48,792 bases of DNA from Parachlorella kessleri (Eukaryota; Chlorophyta; Trebouxiophyceae; Chlorellales; Chlorellaceae): assembly GCA_001598975.1 (NCBI GenBank), contig BBXU01001442.1:1-48792 (forward strand), read 5' to 3'. Below, piece by piece: positions 1-11,355 of this stretch (positions are counted from its first letter, which is position 1; each line of letters opens with the position of its first letter). The position numbers were made by a program, and so were the translations under genes. The notes beneath the pieces are model-generated. The model was given only the letters and a program-made list of their open reading frames with translations, ran no database searches and was not told the origin of the DNA.

Positions 1-95
1 CCCTCTCGTCCTAGTGACAGGGCTGGTTGCTAGATTTTGTTTATGAAAGGGGTCGTATATGTTGTGGGCTGGTAACATTGTTTACTTCTTTATTA

Positions 96-180
96 GCATG
101 GGTGGCAGATAGTGCGAACAGGGAGTGAGAGCTGGGCTGGTCTGGACTGACAGTGCTGGATGCAGAATGAGCCTGAGCCT
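96..180 (+). repeat. Interspersed repeat, copy 1
   Basis: A block of about 85 bp starting AGCATGGGTGGCAGATAGTG and ending near TGGATGCAGAATGAGCCTGA. Near-identical blocks lie at 834-920 and at 22152-22229, the latter outside the mTERF array. A shorter relative starts near 19188. I cannot see terminal inverted repeats or a coding frame, so the class (SINE-like, MITE-like or a shared unknown exon) is open. Confidence 0.55.
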
Positions 181-833
181 TTATTGTGAAGGTGGGCTGC
201 CCTCAGTGTCACTGAACAGCTCGAGACCCGCAAAGCAGGCGAATGCCATCTGTAATTATTTAGGGTGGCAGGTGATGCGATTAGAGAGGAGGTATGGGAT
301 ACTGTGCTGACAGGGTTCTATGTAGTTATGCACCGTGTCTTGCCCGAGATTTGAGCCAGTAGGTATCTCCCATGAGAGGGCAGCCTGGGGGGCATTGCAT
401 TGAGCTCCCAGGTGACAACCTGTGACTGCTGAGTTGAGCTGCTTTCATGAGGCGGTGCACTAAACACCTGCCACTGGTGTCTACCAGCTCTTGCACCCAA
501 CATGGCAACCTGGGCAATTTCCCCTGTGCACGACCTGCTCAAGCAGCGGACGTTGACCTGCTCACGTCATGCACACTGTCCCAACACACTGACACCATGT
601 TGAGTGTGTTGGATATGGTGCCACCCATCACTCATGGCGAACGGTGGTGGCGAAGAGCACGGCCAACCATAGCCGTTTGGTGTCCTCCTTGCCAAGGTAC
701 CCTTGATAACTTTTCATGAAAAGTTGAAAACTTACCACACCCTGGGCCTGCAGCTGCAGCAATCTGGGAGGTACCTTGGCCCTCCTCCTATCAGGTAACA
801 AAATCTCTGCCCCCATGTAATGAACTCGTGGTT

Positions 834-920
834 ATTAGCATGGGTGGCAAGTAGTGGGAACGGTGAGTTAGAGCTGGGCTGGACTGGCAGGGCTGGATGC
901 AGAATGAACCTGAGTCTTGC
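834..920 (+). repeat. Interspersed repeat, copy 2
   Basis: Second copy of the block at 96-180, sharing the TGGGTGGCA start, the GAGCTGGGCTGGACTGGCAG middle and the GGATGCAGAATGAACCTGAG end. A TGTAATGAACTCG segment lies just upstream. Two copies within unit 0 suggest a local duplication of the flank. Confidence 0.55.
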
Positions 921-1105
921 CTGATCGCTGAGTTATACCAAGCTGCACATATGAGCATGCATGTGGTGAAGCTCCTAGGCCACTGGCAGAAGGGGAAGCA
1001 CGATGCAGCCTGGACTTGCAGGCGCCCAGTGAAGTGGTGGTATTAGTGTTCATTGTCTGACCACCCCGACACACTGTGAGTGCTAATCACTCTGTGGGTC
1101 TGCAG

Positions 1106-1551
1106 GCTGCCTGTTGAGTGGCAAGGGCGACCCAAATGGCTGGAACCACAGTACTCCTGGATACTACCACAACTCAAAGCTGGGATCAGCCAGGAGTGGA
1201 AGCCCCAACCCTGAGGACCCAGACCGCCACACCTACCAGTGCGTTACGATTATGCAACAGACACTGTTGACAACATGCCCTCGATGGCATGATGTTGAGG
1301 GTGACAGCCCACGTGCGTTGATGTCCTTGAGGGCCTGGGGTCAGGTGTGCCATTGGGCCCGGCGAACCCCAACACATGAGCCTTTCATAAATCATGGTGG
1401 AGTCTTACACACTACTGTCCTACGCAGGTCCCCCAGCGGGCCGCCCTCCCGTCAAGCCAAGATGAAGTGTGACAGCTGCTACAACTACAAGGGAGTGAAG
1501 CTAGGCAGGTGTGAGTGCTGTGGGAACACCAATGCTTGCTTCCGTAAGTGA
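1106..1551 (+). CDS. Gene B, last two exons (partial; Cys-rich C-terminus)
   Basis: Two exons can be read with matching phase. Exon A is 1106-1238, after a CTGCAG acceptor, and ends in ACCTACCA before GTGCGT. Exon B is 1428-1551, after TACGCAG, and ends in TGA. The joined tail contains a Trp-Asn, Pro-Gly-Tyr-Tyr-His-Asn-Ser-Lys-Leu-Gly segment. A compact zinc-binding-like cluster follows: C-x2-C-x10-C-x2-C-x5-C, reading CDSCYNYKGVKLGRCECC. A second full copy with the same splice junction and conserved protein sequence is at 18922-19439, which argues that both exons are real. A TGTAA signal lies at 1610-1614. Upstream exons were not resolved. The family is not recognised; the cysteine spacing resembles small zinc ribbons or RanBP2-type fingers, but this is weak. 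Confidence 0.5.
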
Positions 1552-1984
1552 GCTTGGCTGCCAGTTCAGATGTATTTGGTCAAGACCTACCTGCATTAAC
1601 CCGCAGCTATGTAAGGTGTATCGCTCAGAAAATAGAGAGGCTTGAAGTGCAATGGCAAAAACGAAGGGAGACACTCTTCTCCTACCCTCCAAATGAACTT
1701 GGGGCATGTGATGCTAGACCTAACCTACAAGACGAGACCCACATGTGTTTTAGGCCAGGTCGTTGGGGCGAGTAAGCTGCAGAGCAGGCATCCTCCACCC
1801 AGTCTGACACTCAAAACCACACACATGCTCGCATTCTTCAGCTGGGTTGCGGCCACACACTCACTGCCTACAGTGGTCCCTGGGTCTGCATTTGTACGGC
1901 TCCCGCCCCGCTAGCTGCCCACCAAGGCCACAGCCACTGACCAGTGCAGGTCCGCGTTGCTGCTTTTCCAAGGATTATGCGTCC
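1552..1984. other. Spacer between gene B and mTERF copy 1, shared with the right array boundary
   Basis: No gene seen. The segment from about 1850 to 1980 (GCGGCCACACACTCACTGCC ... CCAAGGATTA) is recognisably homologous to 19750-19882, beyond the last array unit. This spacer appears to be the ancestral sequence that follows gene B. It differs from the spacers upstream of mTERF copies 2 to 5. Confidence 0.6.
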
Positions 1985-3633
1985 ATGGTGAGCTTGCCTG
2001 ATCTGGTTCGGGTTTCTTTCGGCAACATTTGACTGCTTGAACTGGATTGCTTTTCCACCCCAACCTAGATTGCATCTTGGTGGTCGTCGTGGACCAAGGT
2101 TTGCAGTACCGCGCCGCCCTACAGCAACTGTTGGAGTTGCTGCTCGTACCCCAACCTAGGTTGCCTGGGACCCCTTGCTGGCGTGGGCTGGGCACCAAAT
2201 TATTGCAGTACTGCGCCGCCCTACATCTACTTTCCTCCTTGCTGCAGGCTGCACCCCACATATGGCCGGGTCACAAGCGTGGCAGCAAAATCGGGACGCA
2301 GCAGGCACACACATGGCAGCTTAGCTGCACGCAGGCCTTGGCGTGCCGCCCTCGCCGTGTGCTCGTCTTGTCCAGCCAACAAGCCAGCAGCAGCAGCATA
2401 CCGCCAACAGCACTACAGCAGCGACTGGCAGAGGCAGGTGTGGCAGACTGGCAGGCATTCTGCCAGCCACGCTACAGCACGCTCGCCAGCGAGTCAGAAG
2501 TAGAAAGCGTGGCAGCCAAGGTTGTAGAGCTGTGCAGAGAAGGGCTGGCAGCGGGCGACCTTGAGCTGCTCTTCCAGCAGCAGAGCAGCCCTGGGATCAG
2601 CGACTTGCAGGCTGTGTTCTTGCCCAACATGGCTTACCTGCGGGAGCTGCTGGCTGGGGAGAGGATAGTCACCACCCCTTACGAGCCGCCGGGGTTGACC
2701 CCGCTGGGCCGTCTGTTGCGTAACCAGCCTGCAAGCATGGGAAAGGTTCTGAACCGCAGCCCGTCTCGCCTGGCTGAACTGGATGCCTGGCTATCTGGTG
2801 AGTTAGGACTGACTTGCAAGCAGCTTGCACAACAAGTGCAGAAACAACCTAATATCCTCTTTTTGTCAGTGGGTTCCTGCAAAAGTGTCCTTACCTTCTT
2901 GACCCAGGAATTGGGTGTTTCATCAGACCAGGCCGTCGGTCTGTTCCTCAGATGCCCAGAACTATGCATGTACTCTCGTGGCACTCTGGCTAGGAAATGT
3001 TCTGAGCTGGCCCAGGTGCTTGAAATATCGTCCGTAGGAGCTCTAGTTTTGAGGTGGCCATGGATACTCGGTCTTGACTTATCACGGCTGCCATCCACGC
3101 TTCGTGCGCTTGATGCCATTATGGGCCAGGATGGCACCGGTGTGGAGCTCATCATCAGAGCCCCAATACTTGCAAAAGTCTCCCAGCCAAGGATTGAGAG
3201 GGCTGTGCAGCGGTTGATGACATTAGGATTTGATGTCGATGATGTTCGTGAGCTGGTGTCAGTCACTCCGGACTTATTGGTGAAGGACTTGGGGGGCCCT
3301 GTGCAGCAGCAGAAACTTCAGTGGGCACATGAGCAGCTGGGCTGGTCTCTGGCGAAGCTGTTGAGCGAACGGTTCTTTGGCCGCAGCCTGCTTCGCATGG
3401 CCAGCCGCCTGGCCTTCATGCGGCAGCTGGGCCTGCCTGACCCGGGGAACTTGCAGTACATAGGCATAGTCAGGGAGCCTGTGTTCCTTGCAAGAGTAAG
3501 CAAGGCGGCGGGACGGGAGGTCAGCACGGCGGAGTTTGCTGAGTGGGTGGCTGCGTGGCTGCGGACCTCTGAGGGTCAGCGGTGGGGCTTCAAGCCACAG
3601 AAGGTCAAGCGGGCGCGGCAGCCAAAAGGATAA
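1985..3633 (+). CDS. mTERF-family protein, array copy 1 (transit-peptide exon altered)
   Basis: The mTERF fold is a superhelix of roughly 30-residue helical repeats that binds organellar nucleic acid. The large exon (2248-3633) encodes about 461 residues. It starts after a CTTGCTGCAG acceptor conserved in all copies and ends in a basic tail (VKRARQPKG). Repeats with the LxxxP-type pattern run from about residue 165 to 400, for example LTPLGRLLRNQPASM and FLTQELGVSSDQAV. Start choice is uncertain: the conserved upstream donor (GTGAGCTTGCCTG at 1988) is preceded by ATG at 1985-1987, giving a one-codon first exon in phase 0. Relative to copies 3 and 5, about 14 bases are missing in the transit-peptide region (near 2350). 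The phase-0 start compensates for this, so the presequence reads in another frame until the deletion. Poly(A) signal TGTAA at 3952-3956. Family call firm; target and organelle unknown. Confidence 0.75.
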
Positions 3634-5361
3634 CACGGGGACTTAGGGGACCGTATATGACCCCCCTCAATAAGTTTGCTTCATGCTTTAGCAGTTGTCC
3701 TGTCAAGGTGGTGAGTGTTGCCTGCTGCCAAACTGTTGGGCTTAGCACAACCTGTGAAGTAGGTGCCTCTTTGAGAACTTGTATATGCCAGCAGCAGGAT
3801 AGGTCTTGCAAACTGTATGGACAGGGCTGGTAGCTAGACATTGCAACTGGGAAGGGTCCTGTTTGCTGAAGGCTGGTACTAACATTGATATTGCCTGTTG
3901 GAGGTGGGGTACCCCCAGGCTCACTGGTACAATGCTGAGACCCGCGACACATGTAATGCGAGGGTAGCCTGGGTGCCCCAAGTGACACAGTGCATACTGC
4001 TTTCAGGTGACAGCCCGTAAACAGCATTGAGTGCATTCTGCAGTCATGAGACGGTGCTCTCACACCTCCCAGCTCGAGCACCCAGCATGGTTAGTAGCTG
4101 GTCAATGCCCCCCCTTGCACCACCGGCTCCAGCAGCAGATGCCGACCTAGCTGTGGATCAGATTGACCCAACACTGTGACTGACTGTGTTGAGTGTGTTA
4201 GCTGGGTGTCAGGCGTGCCACTCATGCCTCATGGCCAGCGGTGGGTGCCTAGGCTATGAGGGTTTGAGCATTGACACCCGCTGCTGTTTGGTGTACATGT
4301 CCTCCTCGCCTTGCTAAGTTGCCACCTTTATCAGGCAAGAGACCGGGACCAGCGTTCTTAATTTTACCACATCCTGGGTCTGCAGCAGCTGGAGAGAACA
4401 TATGACACTTCTCTGCTTGCCTTGGTGGCGAACTCTGGATTGAGCAAGTGCCTGAAGCGAGGCTCACATGGTTAAAGGGATGCATGAGGCAGCCTGGACT
4501 TGCAGGCGCATAGAGGAGTAGGGGTTTTAGCGTTCAATGTGACCATCACGCCACACTGTGAGTGCCGATCCACCCTGGGTGAAGTCTTCAAGCTGTCCCA
4601 CGAGTGGCAGGGGCAACCCAAGTGGCTGGAATGGCAATGATGCTGGGTACTACCACAACTCAAAGCAGGGGGCGGCCAGGGCTGGAAGCCGCAACCCAAA
4701 GGACATAGACCATCACACCCACCAGTGCGTCACTGTCATGCAATAGACACTGGTAACGGAATGCCCACGGGAGTGGGCAGGAGTCATACGCACCCAGCAG
4801 GCCTCGAAGGTCGGGACCTCAGGGCTCCCGAAGTCCTCTCCACGCGGTGCAGCTGCCTGGCAAATGAGGAAGGTCTCCAGTGTATGAAGTATAGCCATAG
4901 GATGGGAAAGCTTATCTTCCAGCAATGTGCTCTATCGAGGCAACGCTTTGCCCTTCTGTTGCTGAGTCAGGCACCCCCACCGCCCTGCTGTCAGTGGCAT
5001 TCCTCTATCACTGGCAGAGACCACAGGGACAGTTTGGGTGGGACCCTAGTTGCAGAACCTTGCGGTGGGAAAACAACAAACTGCACGCCTCTTGTCGCCA
5101 ACTACATGTTCCTGGTGATACCAGGGCAAGATTGCAGCATGTCAAGCTCGCCACTTTGCTGATATTAGATCAGCCAACCCAAAAGTTGCACCACCTGCCA
5201 CAGTTACAGTCAAATGAAGCACTGAATCGAATGGATCTCTTCAGTGGCATCCGGTCTCGATTCCCCACCGCCAAGTCCAAGGAGCCATTGCCTAAAGCCC
5301 AAGCGCATCCCTCGCTTTCACTTATAGCGTTCCACTGACGGGGTGACGTCCAGCATCGGCC
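3634..5361 (+). repeat. Array spacer 1 with a decayed gene B exon
   Basis: Downstream flank of mTERF copy 1, of the same type as after copies 4 and 5 (GGTGGTGAGTGTTGCCTGCT near 3710). It contains a relic of gene B exon A at 4593-4724. That relic still reads Gly-Trp-Asn ... Gly-Tyr-Tyr-His-Asn-Ser-Lys but has lost its CAG acceptor, and exon B is absent. The rest (4740-5361) is the spacer shared by units 1, 2 and 4, including the CAGTTACAGTCAAAT site near 5201 that is interrupted by the retrotransposon in unit 3. No independent gene seen. Confidence 0.65.
3952..3956 (+). terminator. Poly(A) signal TGTAA, mTERF copy 1
   Basis: TGTAA about 320 bases after the stop, in a context (CACATGTAATGCGAGG) repeated after copies 2, 4 and 5. 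TGTAA is the usual poly(A) signal of many green algae. Confidence 0.5.
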
Positions 5362-6954
5362 ATGGTTAGTTCCATGCTCTGGTGAGCTTGCCTGAGCTGG
5401 TCCGGGTTTTGTTTCAGCAATATCCGACTGCTTGACTTGGGTTGCGGTTCGGACCCAACCAAGGTTGCGTCCTGGGTGCCTTGCTGCCTTAGGCTGGGCA
5501 GGAACTTTTGCAGTACCGCGCCGCCCTCCAGCAAACTTTCCTCGTTGTTGCAGGCTTCACCCCACTTATGGCCGGGTCCCAAGCGTGGCAGCAGAGTCGG
5601 GTGCAGCAGGCACACATATGACAGCTTGGCGGCACACAGGCCCTTGCGTGCCGCCCTTGCTAGCAGTCCACGGCGCGTGGTCGTCTTTTCCAGCCAACAT
5701 GCCAGTGCCAGCAGCAGCACACCGCCAACAGCACTACAGCAGCGACTGGCAGAGGCAGGTGTGGCAGACTGGCAGGCATTCTGCCAGCCGCGCTACAGCA
5801 TGCTCGCCACCAAATCAGAGGTGGAAAGCATAGCAGGCAAGGTTGTGGAGCTGTGCAGAGAAGGGCTGGCAGCGGACGACATTGAGCGGCTCTTCCAGCA
5901 GTACCGGAGCCCTTGGACCAGCGACTTGCAGCAAGTGTTCTTACCCAACATGGCTTACCTGCGGGAGCTGCTGGCGGGTGAGAGGATAGTGACCACCCCA
6001 TACGAGCCGCCTGGGTTGACACCGCTGGGCCGTCTGTTGCGGAACCAGCCTGCGAGCATGGGAACGGTGTTGAACCGCAGCCCGTCTCTCTTGGTTGAAT
6101 TGGAGGCCTGGCTATGTGGTGAGTTGGGGCTGTCTCGCAAGCAGCTTGCGCACTATATGCAAAAACAACCTGGTATCCTCTTTGGATCTGTGGGTAATTC
6201 CACAAGCGTCCTTACCTTTTTAACCCAGGAGTTGGGTCTTTCAGTCGAGCAGGCTGTTGACCTATTGCCAAGATATCCGTCGCTTTATCGGTCCTCCCCG
6301 GACACCCTGGCCATAAAGTGTTCTAAGCTGACCCAGTTGCTGAATGTACAGTCTGTGACATCGCTGGTTGTGAGGGAACCACGCCTACTGCTAATCGAAG
6401 CATCACGGCTGCCTAATATCCTTCATGCTTTGGATGCTCTTATGAGCCAGGAGGGCGCCGGTGTGGAGCTCATCATCAGATCCCCAATGGTTGCTGCGAT
6501 CGCCCCGCCAAAAGTTGAAAAGGCTGTGCAGCAGTTGTTGAACCTCGGACTTGACATGGTTGGTATTCGAGAGCTGGTGTCAGTGCATCCGGACTTGTTG
6601 ATGAAGGACTTGGAGGGCCCTGTGCAGCAGCAGAAGCTGCAGTGGGCACAGGAGCAGCTGGGCTGGCCCCTGGACAAGGTGCTGTGGGGAGGGCTTTTCA
6701 ACCTCAGTTTGCGACGCATGGCCAGCCGCCTGGCCTTCAGGCGGCAGCTGGGCCTTCCCGACCCAGGGAGCTTGCGGTACATAGGCAAGGACAGGGAGCC
6801 TGTGTTCCTTGCCCAAGTGAGCAAGGCGACGGGGAGGGAGGTCAGCACTGCGGACTTTGCTGATTGGGTGGCTGCGTGGCTGCGGACCCCCGAGGGGCAG
6901 CGCTGGGGCTTCAAGCCAGAGAAGCCCAAGCGGACGCGGCAACCGAAAGGGTGA
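5362..6954 (+). CDS. mTERF-family protein, array copy 2 (body intact, start out of frame)
   Basis: The body exon (5554-6954) is open for 467 codons and carries the same helical repeats and basic tail (KPKRTRQPKG) as the other copies. The conserved first exon is present (ATG at 5362, donor GGTGAGCTTGCC at 5382). Its phase does not match the body: 20 plus 1401 bases is not a multiple of three. The cause appears to be a one-base loss near 5600, GAGTCGGGTGCAGC against GAGTCGGGGCGCAGC in copy 4. Translation from the first ATG would stop at about 5833. No in-frame ATG precedes a methionine deep in the protein, so the copy may be silenced, use another start, or contain a sequencing error. The C-terminal half closely resembles copy 3. 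TGTAA at 7306-7310. Confidence 0.65.
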
Positions 6955-8669
6955 CAAGGATATGGAAGGGGCCATTAATGATGGGTTGGTGGAGGAGATG
7001 CTTCTTGTTCTCACAATTTTTTCTTAGGGTCATGAGTGTTAGTTGCCTCCCAACTGTTGGGTTTAGCCTGTCCTGAGAACCGAGCGCGTCCCTGTGTATT
7101 CCACTTGGGGCAGATGGGCAAGAATAGGATTGGTATCTGTCAACTGTCAAACAGGGCTGATTGCTAGACATTCATTGTATCTTAATAGGGTCATATCCTG
7201 TAGGCAGATAGTATCGCTGATATTGCCTCAGTGTCACGTTACGGTGGGTAATCCTCAGTGTCACAGAAACAGTGCTCGAGACCTGCAAAGCGGTGGAATG
7301 CCATATGTAATGATGGTCCGCCTGGGGGCCTCAAGGGGCACTCGGTCTGCTCCCAGGTGACAGCCTGTAACAGCACTTGTCAATGCTCCTCTCCTTAAGA
7401 CAGTGGCATTTTGCTCTTAACTCACGCCTCTGGTCTATACCAGCTCTAGCACCAGCATGTCTGGCTTGGCATACCACCCCTTCAGCACGACTGATACAAC
7501 AGCGGATGCTGACCTGACTGCTGATGAGCACACTAGCCCAATACAGTGACTGTGTTGGGAGTGTTAGCTAAGCTTGGCCAAAGAGGGAAGCCTTGGACGG
7601 TCATTGTGGTTTGCGCCCCTCCTTGCCACGATGCTCTTTTAACTCACCACAACCACCATCCTGGGTCTGCATGCTGCGCAGGAGCTGGACACAACTCGTA
7701 ACATCTCTCTGCTCCCCTTACTGGAGAACCCTGGATTGAGCATGCTGCCTGAAGGGGAAGTTCACGTGGCCTGACGGGAGCACGAGGCAGCCTGGACTTG
7801 GAGGCGAATAGAGGAGTGTTGGTTTTAGCATTCATGATGTGACCACCATGCCACCCTCAGAGTGATGACCCGCCCTGGGTGAAGTCTGCAGGCTGCCTGA
7901 TGGGTCGCAAGGGCAACCCAAGCGAGTAAAATGGCTATGGATGCTGGGTACAACCACAGCCCGAACCTGGGGGCGCCCAGAGCTGGAAGCCCCAACCCTA
8001 AGGACCCAGACCGCCATACCTAGTAGTGCATCAAATCAGACGCTGGTAACAGCATGCCCTCGGAAGTGGGCAGGAGTCATACGCAGCCAGCAGGCCTCGA
8101 AGGTTGGGCTCTCAGGGCTCCGAAAGTCTTCTCCACGCAGTGCAGCTGCCTGGCAGATCAAGACGGTCTCCAGTGTATGAAGTATAGCCATAGGATGGGG
8201 TTCTAACCAGCAATATGCTTTAACGAGGCAACGCTTTGCCCTTCTGTTGCTGAGTCGGGCACCCCCACCGCCCTACTGTCAGCAGCATTCCTCTATCACT
8301 GGCACAGAACACAGGGACAGTTTGGGTGGGACCCTAGTTGCAGAACCTTGCGGTGGGAAAGCAACAAACTGCACGCCTCTTGTGGCCAACTGCATGTTCC
8401 TGGTGATACAGTACCAGGGCAAGATTGCAGCTTGTCAAGCTCGCCACCCTGCAGGTTATAGATCAGCCAACCCAAAAGTTGCACCACCTGCCACGGTTAC
8501 AGTCAAATCAAGCCCTGAATCGAATGGATCTCTTCACGGGCACCCGGTCTTGATTCCCCACTACTGCCAAGCATGCTGCCAAGTCCAAATAGCCATTCCT
8601 AAAGACCAAGCGCACCCCTCGCTTGTCACGTATAGCGTCCCACTGACGGGGTGACGTCCAGCACCGACC
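6955..8669 (+). repeat. Array spacer 2 with a decayed gene B exon
   Basis: Downstream flank of copy 2. Its proximal part (GGGGCCATTAATGATGGGTT ... ACAATTTTTTCTTAGGGTC) is shared only with copy 3 and differs from the flanks of copies 1, 4 and 5. A relic of gene B exon A lies at 7892 to about 8024; it keeps the CTGCAG acceptor but has in-frame damage (CAAGCGAGTAAAATGG) and no exon B. Spacer sequence shared with units 1 and 4 follows up to the next mTERF start. No other gene seen. Confidence 0.65.
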
Positions 8670-10262
8670 ATGGTTGGTTCCATGCTCTGGTGAGCTTGCC
8701 TGAGCTGGGTTGGGTTTCTCCAGCAATATCCGACTGCTTGATGTGGGTTGCGGTTCGAACCCAACCTAGGTTGCATCCTGGGGTCCCTTGCTGTCGTGGA
8801 CTGGGCACCAAGCTATCACAGTACCGCGCCGCCCTACAGCAACTCTCCTCCTTGCTGCAGGCTGCACCCCACATATGGCCAGGTCGCAAGCGTGGCAGCA
8901 GCAGTGGGACGCAGCAGGCACAGCTGTGGCACTTTGGCCGCACGCAGGCCTTGGCGTGCTGCCCTTGCTACCAGTCCACGGCGCGTGCTCGTCTTGTGCA
9001 GCCAACATGCCAGTGCCAACAGCAGCACACCGCCAACACCACTGCAGCAGCGACTGGCAGCGGCAGGTGTCGCAGACTGGCAGGCATTCTGCCAGCCGTG
9101 CTACAGTATGCTCGCCAGCGAATCAGAAGTGGAAAGCATGGCAGCCAAGATAGTTGAGCTCTGCAGAGAAGGGCTGGCAGCGGGCGATATTGAGCGGCTC
9201 TTCCAGCAGTTCCGGAGCCCTTGGACCAGCATCGTGCAGCAAGTGTTCTTGCCCAACATGGCTTATCTGCGGGGGCTGCTGGCGGGTGAGAGGATTGTAA
9301 CCGCCCCTTACGAGCCGTCTGGGTTGACGCCGCTGGGGCGTCTGTTGCGTAACCAGCCTGCGAGCATGGTAACGATTCTAAACCGCAGCCCGGCTCTCCT
9401 GGTTGAGCTGGAGGCCTGGCTATGTAATGAGGTAGGGCTGTCTCGCCAGCAGGTTGCACACCAGGTTCAGAAACAATGTGATATCCTCCGTTTGTCTGTG
9501 GGGTCTTTAAAGCGAGTCCGTACCTTTTTGACCCAGGAGTTGGGTGTTTCAGCAGACCAGGCTGCCGACCTGCTGCTGAAAGACACATCGATATATCGAT
9601 TCTCCCCCGACACTCTGGCTAGGAAGTGTTCTGAGCTGGCACTGCTGCTAAATATATCCTCTTTGGGGACTCTAGTTGTAAGGGGATCACGATTGCTTAG
9701 GATGGACTTATCACGGCTGCCAGTTACACTCCGTGCATTGGATGCTCTCATGGGCCGGGATGGAGCCGGTGTGGAGCTGGTCTTGAAGGAGCCAATCATC
9801 GCTGCAGTCTCCCCGGCAAGGATTGAAGGGGCTGTGCAGCATTTGGTGAACCTAGGACTTGGCATGGACGGTATTCGGCAGCTGGTGTCAGGCTCTCCGG
9901 GCTTATTGGTGAAGGACTTAGAGGGCCCTGTGCAGCAGCAGAAGCTGCTATGGGCACAGGAGCAGCTGGGCTGGCCCGTGGACAAGGTGCTGCGGGGAGG
10001 AATTTTCAGCCTAAGTTTGCGACGCCTAGCCAGCCGCCTGGCCTTTTTGCGGCAGCTGGGCCTTCCCGACCCAGGGAGCTTGCGGTACATAGGCAAGGAC
10101 AGGGAGCCTGTGTTCCTTGCCCAAGTAAGCAAGGCTACGGGGAGGGAGGTCAGCACGGCGGAGTTTGCTGAGTGGGTGGCTGCGTGGCTGCGGACCCCCG
10201 AGGGTCAGCGCTTGGGCTTCAAGCCAGAGAAGCCCAAGCGGACGCGGCAACCAAAGGGGTGA
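8670..10262 (+). CDS. mTERF-family protein, array copy 3 (intact)
   Basis: Two-exon model: 8670-8689 (ATGGTTGGTTCC... to CTCTG, donor GTGAGC) and 8861-10262, after CTTGCTGCAG. The total is 1422 bases, 473 residues, with consistent phase. Residues 1 to about 60 are rich in Arg, Ser and Ala with few acids (AARRPWRAALATSPRRVLVL), as in a mitochondrial or plastid transit peptide. A helical domain (LQQRLAAAGVADWQAFCQP) follows, then mTERF repeats from about 160 to 390. The tail ends in KPKRTRQPKG. mTERF proteins act in organellar transcription, termination, splicing or translation; the target of this one cannot be read from sequence. The middle third resembles copy 5 while the last third resembles copy 2, which suggests gene conversion. 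Confidence 0.82.
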
Positions 10263-11151
10263 CATAGAAGGGGCCATGAAATGATGGGTTGTTGGAGATG
10301 CTTCATGTTCTTACAATTTCTTCTTTGGGTCTTTAGTCTTAGTTGTCCCTAACTGTTAGGTTTGGCCGGTCCTGAGACGTGAGCGTCTGCCTGTGTATTC
10401 CATCTTATTGGCGGCAGATGGGCAAGAACAGGACTGGTATCTGTGAACTGTCAGACAGGGCTGATTGCTAGACATTGTATCTTAACAGCGGATGCTGACC
10501 TGGCTGCTGATGAGCACACTTGCCCAACACACTGACTGTGTTGATTGTCACACGGTGTGAGCTAAGCTTGGCCTAAGAAGGAAGACCTTGAACGCTCATT
10601 GCGGTTTGCTCCCCTCCTTGCCATGGTGCCCTTTTAACTCACCACATCCTGGGTCTGCATCGGAGGACTGGAGCTGGAGCTGGAAAGAACAGGTAACATC
10701 TCTCTACTCCCCTTGGTGACGAACTCTAGATTGAGCACGCTGCCTGAAGGGGAGCTCACGTGGCCAGAAGGGAGCTCGAGGCTGGACTTGAAGGCCGCAT
10801 AGTGGAGTGGGGGTGTAAGTGGATGGGACTTCTTGCCAGCAATATGCTCTATCATGGCCGAAGGGTGGAGGCCACGCTTTGCCCTTCTGTTTGCTGACTC
10901 AGGCACCCCCACCACCCAGCTGTCAGTTGCACTCCTCTATCACTAACAGAGACCACAGGATCAGTTTGGGTGGGACCCTGGCGGCTGAACTGTGCAATGG
11001 GAGGGCAACAATCAAACTACACGCTTCTTGTGGCCAACTACATATTCCAGAAAACACCAGGGCTTGTTTGGTGACTGCAGCATGTCATGCTCGCCACCCT
11101 CCAGGTTTTAGATCAGCCAACCCAAGATGGCACTACCTGCCACAGTTACAG
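10263..11151 (+). repeat. Array spacer 3, shortened, left of the retrotransposon
   Basis: Flank of the copy 2/3 type. Compared with spacer 2 it has two deletions. One joins CATTGTATCTTAACAG directly to CGGATGCTGACCTGG (near 10486). The other removes gene B exon A between AGTGGGGGTG and GTAAGTGGATGGG (near 10810). It ends at CCACAGTTACAG, where the retrotransposon fragment begins. No gene seen. Confidence 0.6.
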
Positions 11152-11157
11152 CTGTAT

Positions 11158-11180
11158 AGAAGAAGAAGAAGAAGAAGAAA
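11158..11180 (+). repeat. GAA microsatellite at the retrotransposon 3' end
   Basis: About seven GAA units between TACAG-CTGTATA and CTCGACAAGG. On the element's strand this is a TTC repeat at its 3' terminus, as seen for RTE-like elements whose tails are short tandem repeats rather than poly(A). Confidence 0.7.
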
Positions 11181-11355
11181 ACTCGACAAGGAGTGACTTA
11201 GGTCGATCAGTACAAAGTGTACCGCTACACAGTTGCACCGAAAGGAGGAATCGTGTACCCTAATAACCCCCCAATGACCCACTCATACAGAGGCAAACGC
11301 ATATATGACATGGGTGGAAAGGGCCCTATCCCCAGAGGCAGACCACGGTGTGTAA

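Larger units (their letters stand above)
1..1105 (+). repeat. Downstream flank of an mTERF unit lying left of the window (unit 0)
   Basis: This stretch matches the sequence that follows the mTERF genes further right. Shared landmarks are a GACAGGGCTGGTTGCTAG block near 14-32, a TGTAA signal at 251-255 in the same context as at 7306-7310, 15226-15230 and 18339-18343, and the 'GCAGCCTGGACTTGCAGGCG' block near 1004. The left neighbour just outside the window is therefore very probably a sixth mTERF copy. The stretch also holds two copies of an interspersed repeat (96-180 and 834-920). I see no convincing gene of its own here; the small open frames are not conserved between units. Confidence 0.7.

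Noticed and set aside
2679..3266. Long minus-strand frames inside each mTERF copy
   Set aside because: They recur at the same place in every copy as mirrors of the conserved + strand protein and have no motifs.
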